From Paenibacillus sp. J45TS6 (lineage in GTDB: Bacteria > Bacillota > Bacilli > Paenibacillales > Paenibacillaceae), in assembly GCF_018403285.1 (NCBI RefSeq), contig NZ_BOSJ01000007.1, positions 1-64,000 on the forward strand: a stretch of DNA of 64,000 bases. The letters run 5' to 3'. A program made the translations under genes and the position numbers. Under the pieces are notes generated by a model. The model ran no database searches. It had not been told where the DNA came from and worked only from the letters and a program-made list of their open reading frames with translations. Below are positions 18,247 to 27,335 of the stretch, piece after piece (within the stretch, counting starts at the first letter, position 1; each line of letters begins with the position of its first letter).

Positions 18247-19224
18247 ATGATCGAAGTACAAGGCTTACATAAGGAGTTCAAAACGCCTGTCGTGAAAGAC
18301 GGGAGTTTTGCGGGACTCCGCGCTTTATTTTCTAGAGAATACACGGTCAAACAAGCCGTTCAGAATATCAGTTTCCGGATTGAACCTGGAGAATTTGTAG
18401 GTTACATCGGGCCGAATGGTGCAGGAAAATCGACGACGATAAAAATGTTAGCAGGTATCCTTCATCCGAGTTCAGGAAACGTACGAGTAAATGGAATGGA
18501 TCCGCATCAGCAGCGAAGACAAGTCGTAAGACGGCTTGGAGTGGTGTTTGGTCAGCGCAGTCAGTTGTGGTGGGACCTTCCGGTAAAAGACAGTTATGAT
18601 ATCCTCGCCAAAATGTACCGTGTGGATGATAAGGATAAACACGAACGGCTGGAAGAGTTTGCAGCTATTCTAGACCTGAAAGAATTCTGGGATACACCTG
18701 TACGCAAATTGTCGCTTGGACAGCGGATGCGTGCCGATCTAGGTGCAGCGATGCTTCATAATCCGGATATTCTGTTCCTTGATGAACCAACGATCGGGCT
18801 TGATGTGAATGCGAAGCGCAATATCCGCTCATTTTTGAAACTGTTGAACAAAGATTTCGGAAAAACGATTCTGCTGACAACCCATGACATGGATGATATC
18901 GAACAGCTATGCAGCAGAGTAATGGTCATTAATCATGGACAGCTTACTTATGACGGTACGGTGCAGTCTCTAAGAGAGAATATAGGTCTTCCTACCATTA
19001 TTAAAGTCTCGTATCTTGAGGATATCAAGAGTTCAAATCTCGGGGGATTCCATCACGAAGCGGTCAAGATCATAGACTGTACAGAGCGAACAATTACGGT
19101 AGAAGCGAATCGGAATCGTATTGGTACGATGCAAATCCTGGCACAGCTTGGCGAATGGGGTGAACTTGCAGACGTAGAGATGCAGGAACCTGATTTTGAA
19201 GATGTTATTCATAAAGTATATTAG
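18247..19224 (+). CDS. ABC transporter ATP-binding protein of the DUF990-type exporter
   Basis: This 325-residue ATPase powers the two permeases upstream. Walker A is GPNGAGKST. The segment VVFGQRSQLWWDLPVKDSY after the Q-loop and the signature LSLGQRMRADLGAAML (with R-M-R-A-D in place of the usual Q-R) are diagnostic of the ATPases paired with DUF990 permeases. Walker B is DILFLDEPTIGLDVNAK, and the switch is TTHDMDDIE. AAGGAGG lies before the ATG, 13 bp after the permease stop. A C-terminal regulatory tail of about 85 residues follows the nucleotide-binding domain. Confidence 0.9.
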   Translation: MIEVQGLHKEFKTPVVKDGSFAGLRALFSREYTVKQAVQNISFRIEPGEFVGYIGPNGAGKSTTIKMLAGILHPSSGNVRVNGMDPHQQRRQVVRRLGVVFGQRSQLWWDLPVKDSYDILAKMYRVDDKDKHERLEEFAAILDLKEFWDTPVRKLSLGQRMRADLGAAMLHNPDILFLDEPTIGLDVNAKRNIRSFLKLLNKDFGKTILLTTHDMDDIEQLCSRVMVINHGQLTYDGTVQSLRENIGLPTIIKVSYLEDIKSSNLGGFHHEAVKIIDCTERTITVEANRNRIGTMQILAQLGEWGELADVEMQEPDFEDVIHKVY

Positions 19225-19234
19225 GTTATATCGG

Positions 19235-19266
19235 AAGGCCATTTTCCGCTGTGGGAGTGGCCTTTT
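19235..19266 (+). terminator. Terminator of the ABC-2 exporter operon
   Basis: AAGGCCA (19235-19241) pairs with TGGCCTT (19258-19264), leading into a short T tract, 11 bp after the last stop codon. The stem is short, so it may be moderate in strength. Confidence 0.6.
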
Positions 19267-19407
19267 CATGTTAATTGAAGAATTCTTTTAGCTGTCTTTC
19301 TAAAAATATTTTATGGTAAAGGCTTGCTTTTTGAACTAATTTTTAGGACGATACTAGTAGAGTGGAATCCGCTTACATAAAAGACGAGATTTATATGGTT
19401 CATTGCC

Positions 19408-19446
19408 TTGACAATAAGGGTTTAGAAGTATTCTAAAACGTTTTAG
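19408..19446 (+). promoter_or_regulatory. Promoter-like -35 and 14-bp palindromic operator upstream of GH95
   Basis: TTGACA at 19408-19413 is a consensus -35 box, with TATTCT or TTCTAA as weak -10 candidates at 19429-19436. The perfect palindrome CTAAAACGTTTTAG (19433-19446) overlaps the -10/start region. Its central ACGT-type symmetry is like LacI-family operators but differs from the CcpA cre consensus at four positions. A local sugar-responsive repressor is inferred; no LacI gene is in the window. Confidence 0.5.
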
Positions 19447-19488
19447 CTTTTCTGTTATAACTATAGTGATTATATTGGGGGAGACGAT

Positions 19489-21882
19489 ATGTTTTTAACG
19501 TATAACCGTCCAGCTAAGGAATGGACCGAAGCACTGCCGATTGGGAACGGAAGAATAGGGGCGATGGTGTTTGGGCGTGTGGAGCAAGAACGTTTACAAC
19601 TGAACGAAGATACATTATGGTCAGGTCCACCGAAAGATTGGAACAATCCGCATGCCAAAGAAGTGCTTCCGCAGGTGAGACAGCTTATAAAGGAAGAGAA
19701 ATATGCTGAAGCAGACAAGCTGACAAAGGAAATGCTAGGGGCTTATACACAGTCTTATCTGCCTTTTGGAGACTTACAGATTACGTTTGATCATGGAGAT
19801 ATCACAGCAGATTATAACCGGAGACTGGATCTCACGGATGGAATAACAAAAACGATATACCGTATTGGAGATACGACGTACACACGGGAGATTTTTGTAT
19901 CACACCCTGATCAGGTCATCGTCATCCATCTAGAAGCAAGCGTACCAGGAAGATTGTCTTTCCATGCGAGTCTTAGCAGTCTTCTTCGTCATGAAACAGA
20001 AGCTAAAGAGAACCACGCGATTATCAAAGGATATGCACCAGAGGTTGTGAATCCAAGTTATTATCCTACGGATGATCCAATTCGTTATGGCAAACCAGAT
20101 GAGACGGATGCAATGCGTTTTGAAGGAAGATTAGCAGTTCGTCATAAGGGTGGAAGCGCGGGAACTCATGCCATGGGGATTCGGGTGGAAGGTGCAGATC
20201 AGGCAACTCTTTATTTTAGCTGCGCAACAAGCTTTAACGGTTATGATCGCTCTCCGGGAAAAGAAGGCAAAGATGAGTCACTCCATGCACGAAATGATCT
20301 AGAAAAAGCTCTTGTGTATGAATATGAAGACCTGCGGAATCGCCATGTGGAAGATTATCAGGAGCTGTATAATCGGGTATCGCTTGATCTTGGACCCGCT
20401 CTCGAATCAATAGATCTGCCTACCGATGAGCGTATCGTAAAATATGGCGGGAAAGACCCTTATCTGGTTCAGCTTTTATTTCAATATGGCCGTTATTTAC
20501 TGATTTCAAGCTCACGTTCAGGAACACAACCTGCCAATCTGCAAGGGATCTGGAATCACGAGACGAGAGCACCGTGGAGTAGTAATTATACGCTGAATAT
20601 TAATGCCGAGATGAATTACTGGCCAGCTGAAACGGCGAATTTATCCGAGTGTCATGAACCTTTAATTGATCTGATTACTAGGCTCTCCGTTAATGGTAAG
20701 AAAACAGCTGAGATTAACTATGGCGCACGCGGATGGGTAGCTCACCATAATTCTGACCTTTGGGGACAGACTGCACCGGTTGGTGCTTTTGGACATGGGG
20801 ATCCGATATGGGCATTGTGGCAGATGGGCGGCGTATGGCTGTGCCAGCATTTATATGAGCATTATGTTTTTACACAAGATATCGATTTCCTTAGAAATAA
20901 AGCGTATCCGATCATGAAGGAAGCCGCCTTGTTCTGTCTGGATTGGCTGATTCAAGGGGAAGACGGTTCTTGGTATACGGCACCTTCGACCTCACCGGAG
21001 CATCGCTTCCGTGTGAATGGGGAACTTCATCAGGTGACTACAACAGCAACGATGGATCTGGCTTTAATCTATGATCTATTTACGAATCTTATCGAAGTGA
21101 CAGCAATTCTCGGTGAAGACGAGGAGTTTGCAAAAGAGCTTCAGCAGCGTAGAGATGAACTTCCTCCGCTGCAGATTGGGAAGTATGGACAGCTGCAGGA
21201 ATGGCTTCATGATTATGAAGACGAGGATGTGGAGCATAGACATGTGTCTCATCTCTTCGGTGTATACCCAGGACGCCAGCTGACAGCAAAAGATACACCG
21301 GAGCTAATGGAAGCTGCGAAAGTATCGCTGCAGCGGCGCGGTGATGGAGGGACGGGCTGGAGTCTGGGCTGGAAAGTCGGACTGTGGGCACGGTTCAAAG
21401 ATGGAAACCGGGCGCATCGCCTTATTTCAAATCTGTTACAGCTCGTACGAGACGGTTCCGAACGCTATGAAAGTGGCGGCGTGTATCCGAACATGTTCGA
21501 CGCACATCCGCCATTCCAAATTGACGGCAACTTTGCGGCTACATCAGGAATTATTGAGCTTCTTCTACAATCCTATCTAGGATATATCGAACTTCTTCCG
21601 GCACTTCCAGATGCTTGGGCGGCAGGAAGTGTTCGCGGACTGCGCGCACGCGGAGGATACGAAGTTTCGATTTCGTGGTCTGAAGGCAAGCTGAAAGAAG
21701 CAGAAATACAGCCGGATCAATCCGGAACTTGCACCATTTGTATAGAAGGAATGAAAGCAGATTCCCTTGTTGTGAGAACAGCAGATGGGCTAGAGGTTAG
21801 CACCACTGACCTGGGTAGCGGACTTATTTCCTTCCTTGTAGAGGCGAAACAAAGCTATATTGTGACAGTACAAAAAGGGTAG
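19489..21882 (+). CDS. Glycoside hydrolase family 95 (alpha-L-fucosidase/galactosidase type)
   Basis: This 797-residue cytoplasmic enzyme (no signal peptide) has the full GH95 layout. The N-terminal beta-sandwich starts [20 protein letters not shown] (residues about 11-30). A linker and an (alpha/alpha)6 barrel follow, and then a C-terminal beta domain. Catalytic-region motifs are present: [15 protein letters not shown] (the paired asparagines), [10 protein letters not shown] (near the acid), and [18 protein letters not shown] (the conserved Asp). Members cleave alpha-1,2-linked L-fucose or alpha-L-galactose from oligosaccharides or plant xyloglucan. GGGGGAG precedes the ATG. The gene is monocistronic, with its own operator and terminator. 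Confidence 0.92.
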   Translation: MFLTYNRPAKEWTEALPIGNGRIGAMVFGRVEQERLQLNEDTLWSGPPKDWNNPHAKEVLPQVRQLIKEEKYAEADKLTKEMLGAYTQSYLPFGDLQITFDHGDITADYNRRLDLTDGITKTIYRIGDTTYTREIFVSHPDQVIVIHLEASVPGRLSFHASLSSLLRHETEAKENHAIIKGYAPEVVNPSYYPTDDPIRYGKPDETDAMRFEGRLAVRHKGGSAGTHAMGIRVEGADQATLYFSCATSFNGYDRSPGKEGKDESLHARNDLEKALVYEYEDLRNRHVEDYQELYNRVSLDLGPALESIDLPTDERIVKYGGKDPYLVQLLFQYGRYLLISSSRSGTQPANLQGIWNHETRAPWSSNYTLNINAEMNYWPAETANLSECHEPLIDLITRLSVNGKKTAEINYGARGWVAHHNSDLWGQTAPVGAFGHGDPIWALWQMGGVWLCQHLYEHYVFTQDIDFLRNKAYPIMKEAALFCLDWLIQGEDGSWYTAPSTSPEHRFRVNGELHQVTTTATMDLALIYDLFTNLIEVTAILGEDEEFAKELQQRRDELPPLQIGKYGQLQEWLHDYEDEDVEHRHVSHLFGVYPGRQLTAKDTPELMEAAKVSLQRRGDGGTGWSLGWKVGLWARFKDGNRAHRLISNLLQLVRDGSERYESGGVYPNMFDAHPPFQIDGNFAATSGIIELLLQSYLGYIELLPALPDAWAAGSVRGLRARGGYEVSISWSEGKLKEAEIQPDQSGTCTICIEGMKADSLVVRTADGLEVSTTDLGSGLISFLVEAKQSYIVTVQKG

Positions 21883-21919
21883 TAGGAATAGAAAAAAAGT
21901 GAAATGATGACACGGATAT

Positions 21920-21960
21920 GGATAGAGACTCAGAGCAATTCTGAATCTCTATCCTTTTTT
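21920..21960 (+). terminator. Terminator of the GH95 gene
   Basis: A 14-bp stem with one mismatch (GGATAGAGACTCAG / CTGAATCTCTATCC) and a 7-nt loop is followed by a T6 tract. Confidence 0.9.
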
Positions 21961-22089
21961 GTCTTTGTATAAACTACGCGATTAATGATACGACCTTGAA
22001 AAAAACGTCTGTAATTCGAGGGGGTTATATGATAAAGTATCTTCTTCTGTTGTGCAAAATTACCAATAAAATAGGAGGATTATTAATAT

Positions 22090-22590
22090 ATGAAAAAAAG
22101 GTTAACTGTCTTTGTACTCATATTTCTTTGTCTACTATTAATCGCCCTACTAATTAACAAAAATAAGGCAGATAACGAGTCGGAATCAAAGTATTACTTG
22201 AGTTTTGTTTCAAGTGTCCAGACCTTGAATCGTAGTTTGGATCTAATTCAAGAGGATCAAGAACCTGATAAAATTACTGAAGGTATGTTTGATGTTTATA
22301 CATCTTTAGTTTTTTCGAACTTTCGCTTGGATCTTTTTAAAAGTAATGCTCCTCGATCTATTGATTTAGATATACTTGTTAACGACTTTTTATTACTAAG
22401 GACTCGATATGAACCACTCGTAAGAAATCAGATAACAAACAATGATGATTTTAATTCTGAGGTTCATGCAAAATTCAAAAGACAAATTCATCTATTTGTA
22501 AACGAATTACCTGAAAAATACGAGGATTCTAAGGGGTTTGTTGAAAAACTTAATAAGGCAACAGAGCATATCAAACCACTAATAAGTTAG
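22090..22590 (+). CDS. Membrane-anchored protein of unknown function
   Basis: This 166-residue protein is not recognised. Residues 4-23 form a single hydrophobic anchor (RLTVFVLIFLCLLLIALLIN), and the rest is a hydrophilic, mostly helical, extracytoplasmic part rich in Asp, Asn and Lys. There is no lipobox cysteine in the right place. AATAGGAGG precedes the ATG at about 10 bp, and a strong terminator lies 56 bp downstream, so it is a genuine single-gene unit. It is more AT-rich than the neighbouring genes, which may hint at recent acquisition. Confidence 0.6.
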   Translation: MKKRLTVFVLIFLCLLLIALLINKNKADNESESKYYLSFVSSVQTLNRSLDLIQEDQEPDKITEGMFDVYTSLVFSNFRLDLFKSNAPRSIDLDILVNDFLLLRTRYEPLVRNQITNNDDFNSEVHAKFKRQIHLFVNELPEKYEDSKGFVEKLNKATEHIKPLIS

Positions 22591-22646
22591 TATTTAAGAA
22601 TTATAGGGATTTTCCTGTAACTATCTTAATGTTTACAAAAAACATT

Positions 22647-22696
22647 ACTGCACTTCATCTATTAGATATCATCTAACTGATGAAGTGCAGTTTTTA
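22647..22696 (+). terminator. Terminator of the unknown membrane protein gene
   Basis: A 13-bp perfect stem (ACTGCACTTCATC / GATGAAGTGCAGT) runs into T5. Confidence 0.92.
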
Positions 22697-22933
22697 TATG
22701 GCTGAATTAAAGTGGAAACAGTTCGTATTACGCTACGCATCAAATAGCTGAGGTGTTGTTCCTTCCTTAAAGTGAGGTATAGAGGAACAATACCTCATCT
22801 CCCTGCTCTATAAAAATAAGAGAAGGACCAAGAGCGAAAGAGGCAGAATGGGGGTGAAGAAGCGGAGCGTTCGTATTTGGAGCTGGATGCTTACATCTAT
22901 GAGAGTCAACCGTGAGAATCCAGCTCCAACGAC

Positions 22934-23117
22934 GATCGGAACCCCCATCTGCTACTGAAGCACTCCAGCCCTTGGCGAGGATCGGAACCCCCATCTGCTA
23001 CTGAAGCACTCCAGCCCTTGGCGAGGATCGGAACCCCCATCTGCTACTGAAGCACTCCAGCCCTTGGCGAGGATCGGAACCCTCATCTGCCACTGGAGCA
23101 CCCCAGCTTTTCATTCC
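22934..23117. repeat. 46-bp tandem repeat array (3 intact copies plus 1 degenerate)
   Basis: Units begin with GATCGGAACCC at 22934, 22980, 23026 and 23072, an exact 46-bp period. Copies 1-3 are identical or nearly so across CATCTGCTACTGAAGCACTC and CAGCCCTTGGCGAG. Copy 4 has diverged (CATCTGCCACTGGAGCACCC) and runs into the promoter of the downstream gene. Near-identity of three copies suggests recent duplication. Confidence 0.92.
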
Positions 23118-23120
23118 CTC

Positions 23121-23150
23121 TTGGCAGCTTCCCTTATTTTGTGATATGAT
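23121..23150 (+). promoter_or_regulatory. Promoter of the amino-acid ABC importer
   Basis: TTGGCA (23121-23126) and TATGAT (23145-23150) are spaced by 18 bp. The -35 hexamer lies where the degenerate fourth repeat has CTTGGCAG in place of CTTGGCGAG. Confidence 0.6.
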
Positions 23151-23217
23151 AGTTTTACTTTGGTAACATGGTAGCGAACTAAAGCGTTTTGATATAGATA
23201 CAACGGAGGGAAACAAC

Positions 23218-23994
23218 ATGAAAAAGTCATTATGGATTACATTAAGTTTAAGTTTAATGGTCGTTATTCTTGCAGCCTGCGGAAGTGATACAAGCGGAAG
23301 TGGGGCAGATAAGATTGTCATTGGTATTGACGATAAGTTTGCCCCGCTGGGATTCAGAGATGAGAAGAATGAGATTGTTGGATTCGATATAGATTATGCG
23401 AGAGCAGCAGTTGAAAAAATGGGTAAAGAAGTAGAGTTCCAACCCATCGACTGGTCTTCCAAAGAATCAGAGCTGAACAGTGGACGTATCGATCTAATCT
23501 GGAACGGCTATACGATTACAGAGGATCGCAAAGATAAAGTATTGTTCACCAAGCCTTATCTTAAAAATAGTCAGGTTGTAGTAACGCTGGCTGACTCACA
23601 ACTTGCAACACTTGCTGATCTCGCTGGAAAAAAAGTAGGGTTGCAAAATCTTTCTTCTGCATCGGATGCACTGAGTGAGAATCCGATCAAAGATCAGATC
23701 AAGAGTATATCCGAATTCCCCGATAATGTACTTGCTCTAAGTGATCTGAAGAGCGGTCGCCTCGATGCGGTTGTCATTGATGAAGTGGTAGCTGACTATT
23801 ATATGTCTCTTGAAGAAGGAACGTATAAAATCTTGGATGAAACGTTGTCTCCAGAGGAATACGGAATCGGTGTGAAGAAGGGGAATGAAGAACTGCTGAC
23901 GAGTCTGCAAACCGCTTTAGACGAATTAATTGAAGAAGGAACAGCTACTACGATTTCGGAAAAATGGTTTGGTGAAGATAAGGTGCTTCGCTAA
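23218..23994 (+). CDS. Polar amino-acid ABC transporter substrate-binding lipoprotein
   Basis: This 258-residue family 3 solute-binding lipoprotein has a signal peptide (LWITLSLSLMVVILAAC) with the lipidated cysteine at residue 21. Family hallmarks are IVIGIDDKFAPLGFRD, GFDIDYARAAVEKMGKEVEF, WNGYTITEDRKDKV and GRLDAVVIDEVVADYY. It captures an amino acid on the cell surface for the permease and ATPase downstream; the exact amino acid cannot be read. The ribosome binding site GGAGGG precedes the ATG. A terminator-like hairpin between this gene and the permease probably gives the binding protein higher expression. Confidence 0.9.
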   Translation: MKKSLWITLSLSLMVVILAACGSDTSGSGADKIVIGIDDKFAPLGFRDEKNEIVGFDIDYARAAVEKMGKEVEFQPIDWSSKESELNSGRIDLIWNGYTITEDRKDKVLFTKPYLKNSQVVVTLADSQLATLADLAGKKVGLQNLSSASDALSENPIKDQIKSISEFPDNVLALSDLKSGRLDAVVIDEVVADYYMSLEEGTYKILDETLSPEEYGIGVKKGNEELLTSLQTALDELIEEGTATTISEKWFGEDKVLR

Positions 23995-24067
23995 GCCTAG
24001 CTGAACTCATAAATAACGCTTATAGCATTCATATTAGACCTGATTTAAGAAATTCATTAATAGGATT

Positions 24068-24101
24068 GAAAACCGGGGAGTTTCTTATCCGGTTTTCTTT
24101 T
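24068..24101 (+). terminator. Intra-operon terminator between binding protein and permease
   Basis: GAAAACCGG (24068-24076) pairs perfectly with CCGGTTTTC (24089-24097), followed by a T-rich tract, 19 bp before the permease start. Read-through would set the ratio of binding protein to transporter. Confidence 0.75.
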
Positions 24102-24120
24102 TACTTAGGAGCCTGAGAAT

Positions 24121-24780
24121 ATGACATTAGATTATCTTTGGAGTATTACACTTCCGATGCTCGAAGGTGCACGGACAACACTTTTACTATTTTTCACAGC
24201 AATCATCTTGTCCATTCCGATTGGATTTTTATTTACCCTGATGGCGAACAGCAAGTTTAAACCAGTGTCGGCTTTTGCACATACGTACATTTATGTGATG
24301 CGAGGCACACCGCTGCTATTGCAACTATTGTTCTTCTGTTATGGACTACCCATGCTGCCTGTTATAGGGGAGCATCTCGTGATGGATCGTGCCGTTGCTG
24401 CAGGACTTGCGTTTGTACTGAACTATGCTGCTTATTTTGCGGAGATTTTCAGAGGCGGCTTGCTATCGATCGACAAGGGACAATATGAAGCTTCGCAGGT
24501 ACTTGGACTGAACAAATTCCAGACGTTAACCAAAGTTATTTTACCACAGATGATTCGAGTCGTTCTTCCATCTACAGCAAATGAATCGATTACACTCGTG
24601 AAAGATACGGCACTACTGTATGCAGTAGCTGTACCGGAAGTGCTCCATTTTGCACAAACGGCGGTGAACAGGGATGCAACGATTGTACCTTTTGCGATTG
24701 CCGCCATTATCTATTTATTAATGACACTTGTGCTGACGCTGATCTTCAAAGCGCTGGAGAGAAAGTACAAATTTGAATAA
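24121..24780 (+). CDS. Amino-acid ABC transporter permease (HisM/GlnP type)
   Basis: This 219-residue permease has about five membrane helices and the EAA loop YEASQVLGLNKFQTLTKVIL that docks the ATPase. The N-terminal MLEGARTTLLLFFTAIILSI and the MRGTPLLLQLLFFCYGLP segments are diagnostic of the HisMQ/GlnP group. It probably works as a homodimer, because there is only one permease gene in the operon. It is 21 bp from the ATPase gene. Confidence 0.92.
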   Translation: MTLDYLWSITLPMLEGARTTLLLFFTAIILSIPIGFLFTLMANSKFKPVSAFAHTYIYVMRGTPLLLQLLFFCYGLPMLPVIGEHLVMDRAVAAGLAFVLNYAAYFAEIFRGGLLSIDKGQYEASQVLGLNKFQTLTKVILPQMIRVVLPSTANESITLVKDTALLYAVAVPEVLHFAQTAVNRDATIVPFAIAAIIYLLMTLVLTLIFKALERKYKFE

Positions 24781-24801
24781 ACAACAAAGGGATGTCGTGT
24801 A

Positions 24802-25548
24802 ATGACAAATATGATAGAAGTAACGAATCTGCAAAAATCGTTTGGTGATTTGCATGTGTTGAAGAAGATAGATTTTAATGTGAAGCCAGGAGAAGTAGTC
24901 GCTGTAATAGGACCTTCGGGTTCTGGAAAAAGTACGATGCTTCGCAGCTTAGTGAATCTAGAACAAGTTAATGGAGGAAGCATTCGCATCGGCGGTGAAG
25001 CCATTGTATCGGATGGAAAGTATGTGAGTGCAGCGGAAATTAAGCGAATTACGGCACGCATGGGAATGGTATTTCAGCACTTTAACCTGTTTCCACATTT
25101 AACAGTCAATGAGAATTTGGAACTTGCCCCGAAAGTGGTGAAAAAAGAAAGCAAAGCAGCGTTAAAGCCACGGATGGCCGATTTGCTTGCGAAAGTGGGT
25201 CTTTCTGATAAAGGGGATGCCTATCCTGCTAATCTATCAGGCGGGCAAAAACAGCGTGTGGCCATTGCCAGAGCGCTGATGATGAACCCGGAAATCCTGC
25301 TTTTTGATGAACCTACCTCGGCGCTCGATCCTGAGCTGACAGGAGAAGTACTTCGCGTTATTCGTAAACTGGCAGATGAGAACATGACGATGGTTATTGT
25401 TACGCATGAAATGAATTTTGCTCGTGATGTAGCGGACCGTGTGATCTTTATGGACCAAGGTGAGATTGCAGAAGAAGGAACTCCAGAACAGATCTTCGGA
25501 AATCCGAAGCTGGAGCGGACAAAAGCGTTCCTTACTCGAAGCGAGTAG
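24802..25548 (+). CDS. Amino-acid ABC transporter ATP-binding protein (GlnQ type)
   Basis: This 248-residue ATPase of the polar amino-acid uptake family has Walker [11 protein letters not shown]-loop [16 protein letters not shown], signature [15 protein letters not shown], Walker [15 protein letters not shown] and switch histidine [14 protein letters not shown]. It completes a three-gene importer with the binding lipoprotein and permease upstream. A strong terminator lies 25 bp after the stop. Confidence 0.95.
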   Translation: MTNMIEVTNLQKSFGDLHVLKKIDFNVKPGEVVAVIGPSGSGKSTMLRSLVNLEQVNGGSIRIGGEAIVSDGKYVSAAEIKRITARMGMVFQHFNLFPHLTVNENLELAPKVVKKESKAALKPRMADLLAKVGLSDKGDAYPANLSGGQKQRVAIARALMMNPEILLFDEPTSALDPELTGEVLRVIRKLADENMTMVIVTHEMNFARDVADRVIFMDQGEIAEEGTPEQIFGNPKLERTKAFLTRSE

Positions 25549-25573
25549 GGTAAGACGAAGTAAATAAGATAAG

Positions 25574-25630
25574 AATCCCCTTCACAGTAAACAGCGTTAG
25601 GTACCTGTTTTCTGTGAAGGGGATTTTTTT
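25574..25630 (+). terminator. Terminator of the amino-acid importer operon
   Basis: A 14-bp perfect stem (AATCCCCTTCACAG / CTGTGAAGGGGATT) is followed by T7, located between convergent genes. Confidence 0.93.
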
Positions 25631-25662
25631 GTATCTTATTCAGGTTATATAGATAAGATCTA

Positions 25663-26355
25663 TTAGTCAGAAAGCCCCTCGAGGGTGGTCAAGACAGTAG
25701 CAGGTAGAGTGGAGCAAAGACGATCATAAGTTGCCATATGAGGGTCTGATGAGAGAAGATGAAGATTATCTGCATCATGGCCAACCCAGAATACAGAAGT
25801 ATTTGGCTCAAGAACGACCTTCATCTCATAATCTGTAGCTTTGGTTTCGATCGTCAACTTCTTCTTGCGTTTTGGTTTTCTATAGATTAGTTCTTTCTCC
25901 ACTACTTGAAAAGCATGGGTACGAGTTGACCAGAGGGCTATGTCATTGTTACTTCCAATGGATAAGATGATGGGGAGTAATCTACGGAATAATTCTTCAT
26001 CCAGTGCTTTCACAACGAAAATAGAGCTTCTTCTTCCTTTAGATAATTGGTAGGTAGCTCTCAGTTCATCAAATTTGATTTTAAATTCTGCTTCTGAATA
26101 AGCGGGGAGTACCACACAAAAGTAAATAGGGAATGCACTGATCTGTGTCATCCACTCTGGCATCCAAGATTCCACACTTTGTAGTGAAGGTGTAATTTCT
26201 GTTTCTGAGAATTGTATATGACTCGTAACTCCTTCGTAAGAAAAGGGGTAGTAGGCATCTTCGGAAGGATATAAGTGTTCCAGATAACGTTCAGGAAGAT
26301 AACTCACTCCGTAGCGCTGTAATTTTTCTTCAGGCTTTTGATTCTCTTGCAGCAT
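25663..26355 (-). CDS. Conserved-looking protein of unknown function
   Basis: This 230-residue soluble protein is not recognised. It has no signal peptide or membrane helix. Visible features are a basic tract near residue 160 (RKPKRKKKLTIETK) and a C-terminal half that looks beta-rich (MKVVLEPNTSVFWVGHDADN). A fair ribosome binding site (AAAGGAG) stands before the ATG. It runs in the same direction as the tatA-ridA-oxidase operon but is separated by a terminator and 126 bp, so it is probably a separate unit. Confidence 0.6.
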   Translation of the reverse strand: MLQENQKPEEKLQRYGVSYLPERYLEHLYPSEDAYYPFSYEGVTSHIQFSETEITPSLQSVESWMPEWMTQISAFPIYFCVVLPAYSEAEFKIKFDELRATYQLSKGRRSSIFVVKALDEELFRRLLPIILSIGSNNDIALWSTRTHAFQVVEKELIYRKPKRKKKLTIETKATDYEMKVVLEPNTSVFWVGHDADNLHLLSSDPHMATYDRLCSTLPATVLTTLEGLSD

Positions 26356-26414
26356 ATTTGGTTCTCCTTTAAATAGAGTAAGTCCTTACTACTTTAAGTA
26401 TATCAGATGAAGGA

Positions 26415-26453
26415 AAAGGAAAATCCCCCCTGGCGTTGAAGCGCTAGAAGGGA
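26415..26453 (-). terminator. Terminator of the oxidase-ridA-tatA operon
   Basis: On the minus strand a hairpin (CCCTTCTAGCGC / CGCCAGGGG type stem) ends in a T-rich tract, 29 bp after the tatA stop. Confidence 0.6.
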
Positions 26454-26481
26454 TCTATAGGAAGGATATATAGAAAAATAC

Positions 26482-26670
26482 CTAGTCTATTTTCTTCGCA
26501 GAATCTTCATCGTCTTTACTATCCCCTACAAGCTCACGCGCGGAAGATTTGAATTCGAATAAAGTGCGTCCTACGGCTCGCCCAAGTTCGGGGAGTCTTG
26601 AAGGACCGAATAAAATCAGAACAAGGACAAGGATCATAATGATGCCGGTAATTCCTATATTTTGAAGCAT
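26482..26670 (-). CDS. tatA: Twin-arginine translocase subunit TatA
   Basis: This 62-residue protein has the TatA/E plan: a short periplasm-side N-terminus, one helix (IIMILVLVLILFGPSRLP), the hinge FGPSRLPELG, an amphipathic helix (RAVGRTLFEFKSSAREL) and an acidic tail. TatA oligomers form the protein-conducting part of the Tat system, which exports folded proteins with RR signal peptides. It is the third gene of an operon that begins with a Tat-signal flavoenzyme, so it may be dedicated to that cargo. No tatC is in the window. GGAGAG precedes the ATG. Confidence 0.95.
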   Translation of the reverse strand: MLQNIGITGIIMILVLVLILFGPSRLPELGRAVGRTLFEFKSSARELVGDSKDDEDSAKKID

Positions 26671-26696
26671 CGTTCATCTCTCCTTCGTAGTCAGGT

Positions 26697-27290
26697 TTAT
26701 TTCTTCGGGTAAACCGCAACAGCCTCAATTTCAATGAGCCAATCGGAACTGACAAGTCCAGCAACACCAACGGTAGAACGGGCAGGTTTCACCGGATTTT
26801 TCTCATTATTAAAAAATTCACCGTAGGCTTCGTTCCACCCCGCAAAGTCGAACTTGTCCTCCTTTGCAGTGTCTGCCACTAGGTAGGCACGGAGATATAC
26901 GACATCCTTCATAGAAAGTCCTTGATCTGTTAGCTGCTTTTCAATGGTTTTCAATACGCCGACAGCTTGAGTCTTGGTATCTCCATACCGCTCATAGATC
27001 GTGCTTCCCTCTTTATTCAGCACGGGCGGAACAGTACCACTCGTATACAGGTATGCAGCTCCTTCAGGAACAATGGTTCCACTAGAAATGGAGGAAGTAG
27101 GGTTGCCGTAAAATGTTGCACCGGAATCGGTGGTTACCGCTGAGCGTGGCGTGCTTGAAGCGGAGGGAGTGGAAGTGACGCTAACCACAGTCCCTTTAAC
27201 TTCTATGGGTGCATTCTCTGCGAATGCAGTCATACTGAAACTTCCCATCAATACACCTGCGAGCATGATCCTTTGGATTGTCTTTTTCAT
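26697..27290 (-). CDS. Secreted RidA/YjgF-family protein (imine deaminase type)
   Basis: This 197-residue protein has a Sec signal peptide (residues 1-24, cleavage after AFA) and then a RidA domain. RidA hydrolyses reactive enamine/imine intermediates to ketoacids and ammonia. The diagnostic C-terminal motif is intact (PARSTVGVAGL, R171 corresponding to the arginine needed for deaminase activity, then WLIEIEAVAVYP). Most RidA proteins are cytoplasmic, so the signal peptide and the Thr/Ser-rich spacer (residues 34-70) are unusual. It lies between a Tat-exported flavin amine oxidase (45 bp upstream) and tatA (26 bp downstream). Confidence 0.88.
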   Translation of the reverse strand: MKKTIQRIMLAGVLMGSFSMTAFAENAPIEVKGTVVSVTSTPSASSTPRSAVTTDSGATFYGNPTSSISSGTIVPEGAAYLYTSGTVPPVLNKEGSTIYERYGDTKTQAVGVLKTIEKQLTDQGLSMKDVVYLRAYLVADTAKEDKFDFAGWNEAYGEFFNNEKNPVKPARSTVGVAGLVSSDWLIEIEAVAVYPKK

Positions 27291-27335
27291 CTTGTATTTC
27301 CTCCTCTTATTTAAAATTCCTAAGTGGCCGTTGAT

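Larger units (their letters stand above)
22591..23217. other. Intergenic region with hairpins, tandem repeats and a promoter
   Basis: This 627-bp gap holds, in order: a strong terminator; a GAGGTAT/ATACCTC hairpin near 22772-22797; a 12-bp perfect inverted repeat (TTGGAGCTGGAT 22877-22888 / ATCCAGCTCCAA 22918-22929); a 46-bp tandem repeat array; and a promoter for the amino-acid importer. Reverse-strand ORFs across the array have repeat-like composition and no ribosome binding site, so no gene is called. Confidence 0.6.

Noticed and set aside
19433-19446. Calling the GH95 palindrome a cre site
   Set aside because: It differs from the cre consensus at four defined positions, so only a generic LacI-type operator is proposed.
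22767-23321. Minus-strand ORFs across the 46-bp repeats
   Set aside because: Their length comes from the repeat period staying open in frame; composition is repetitive, there is no ribosome binding site, and they run into the importer gene.
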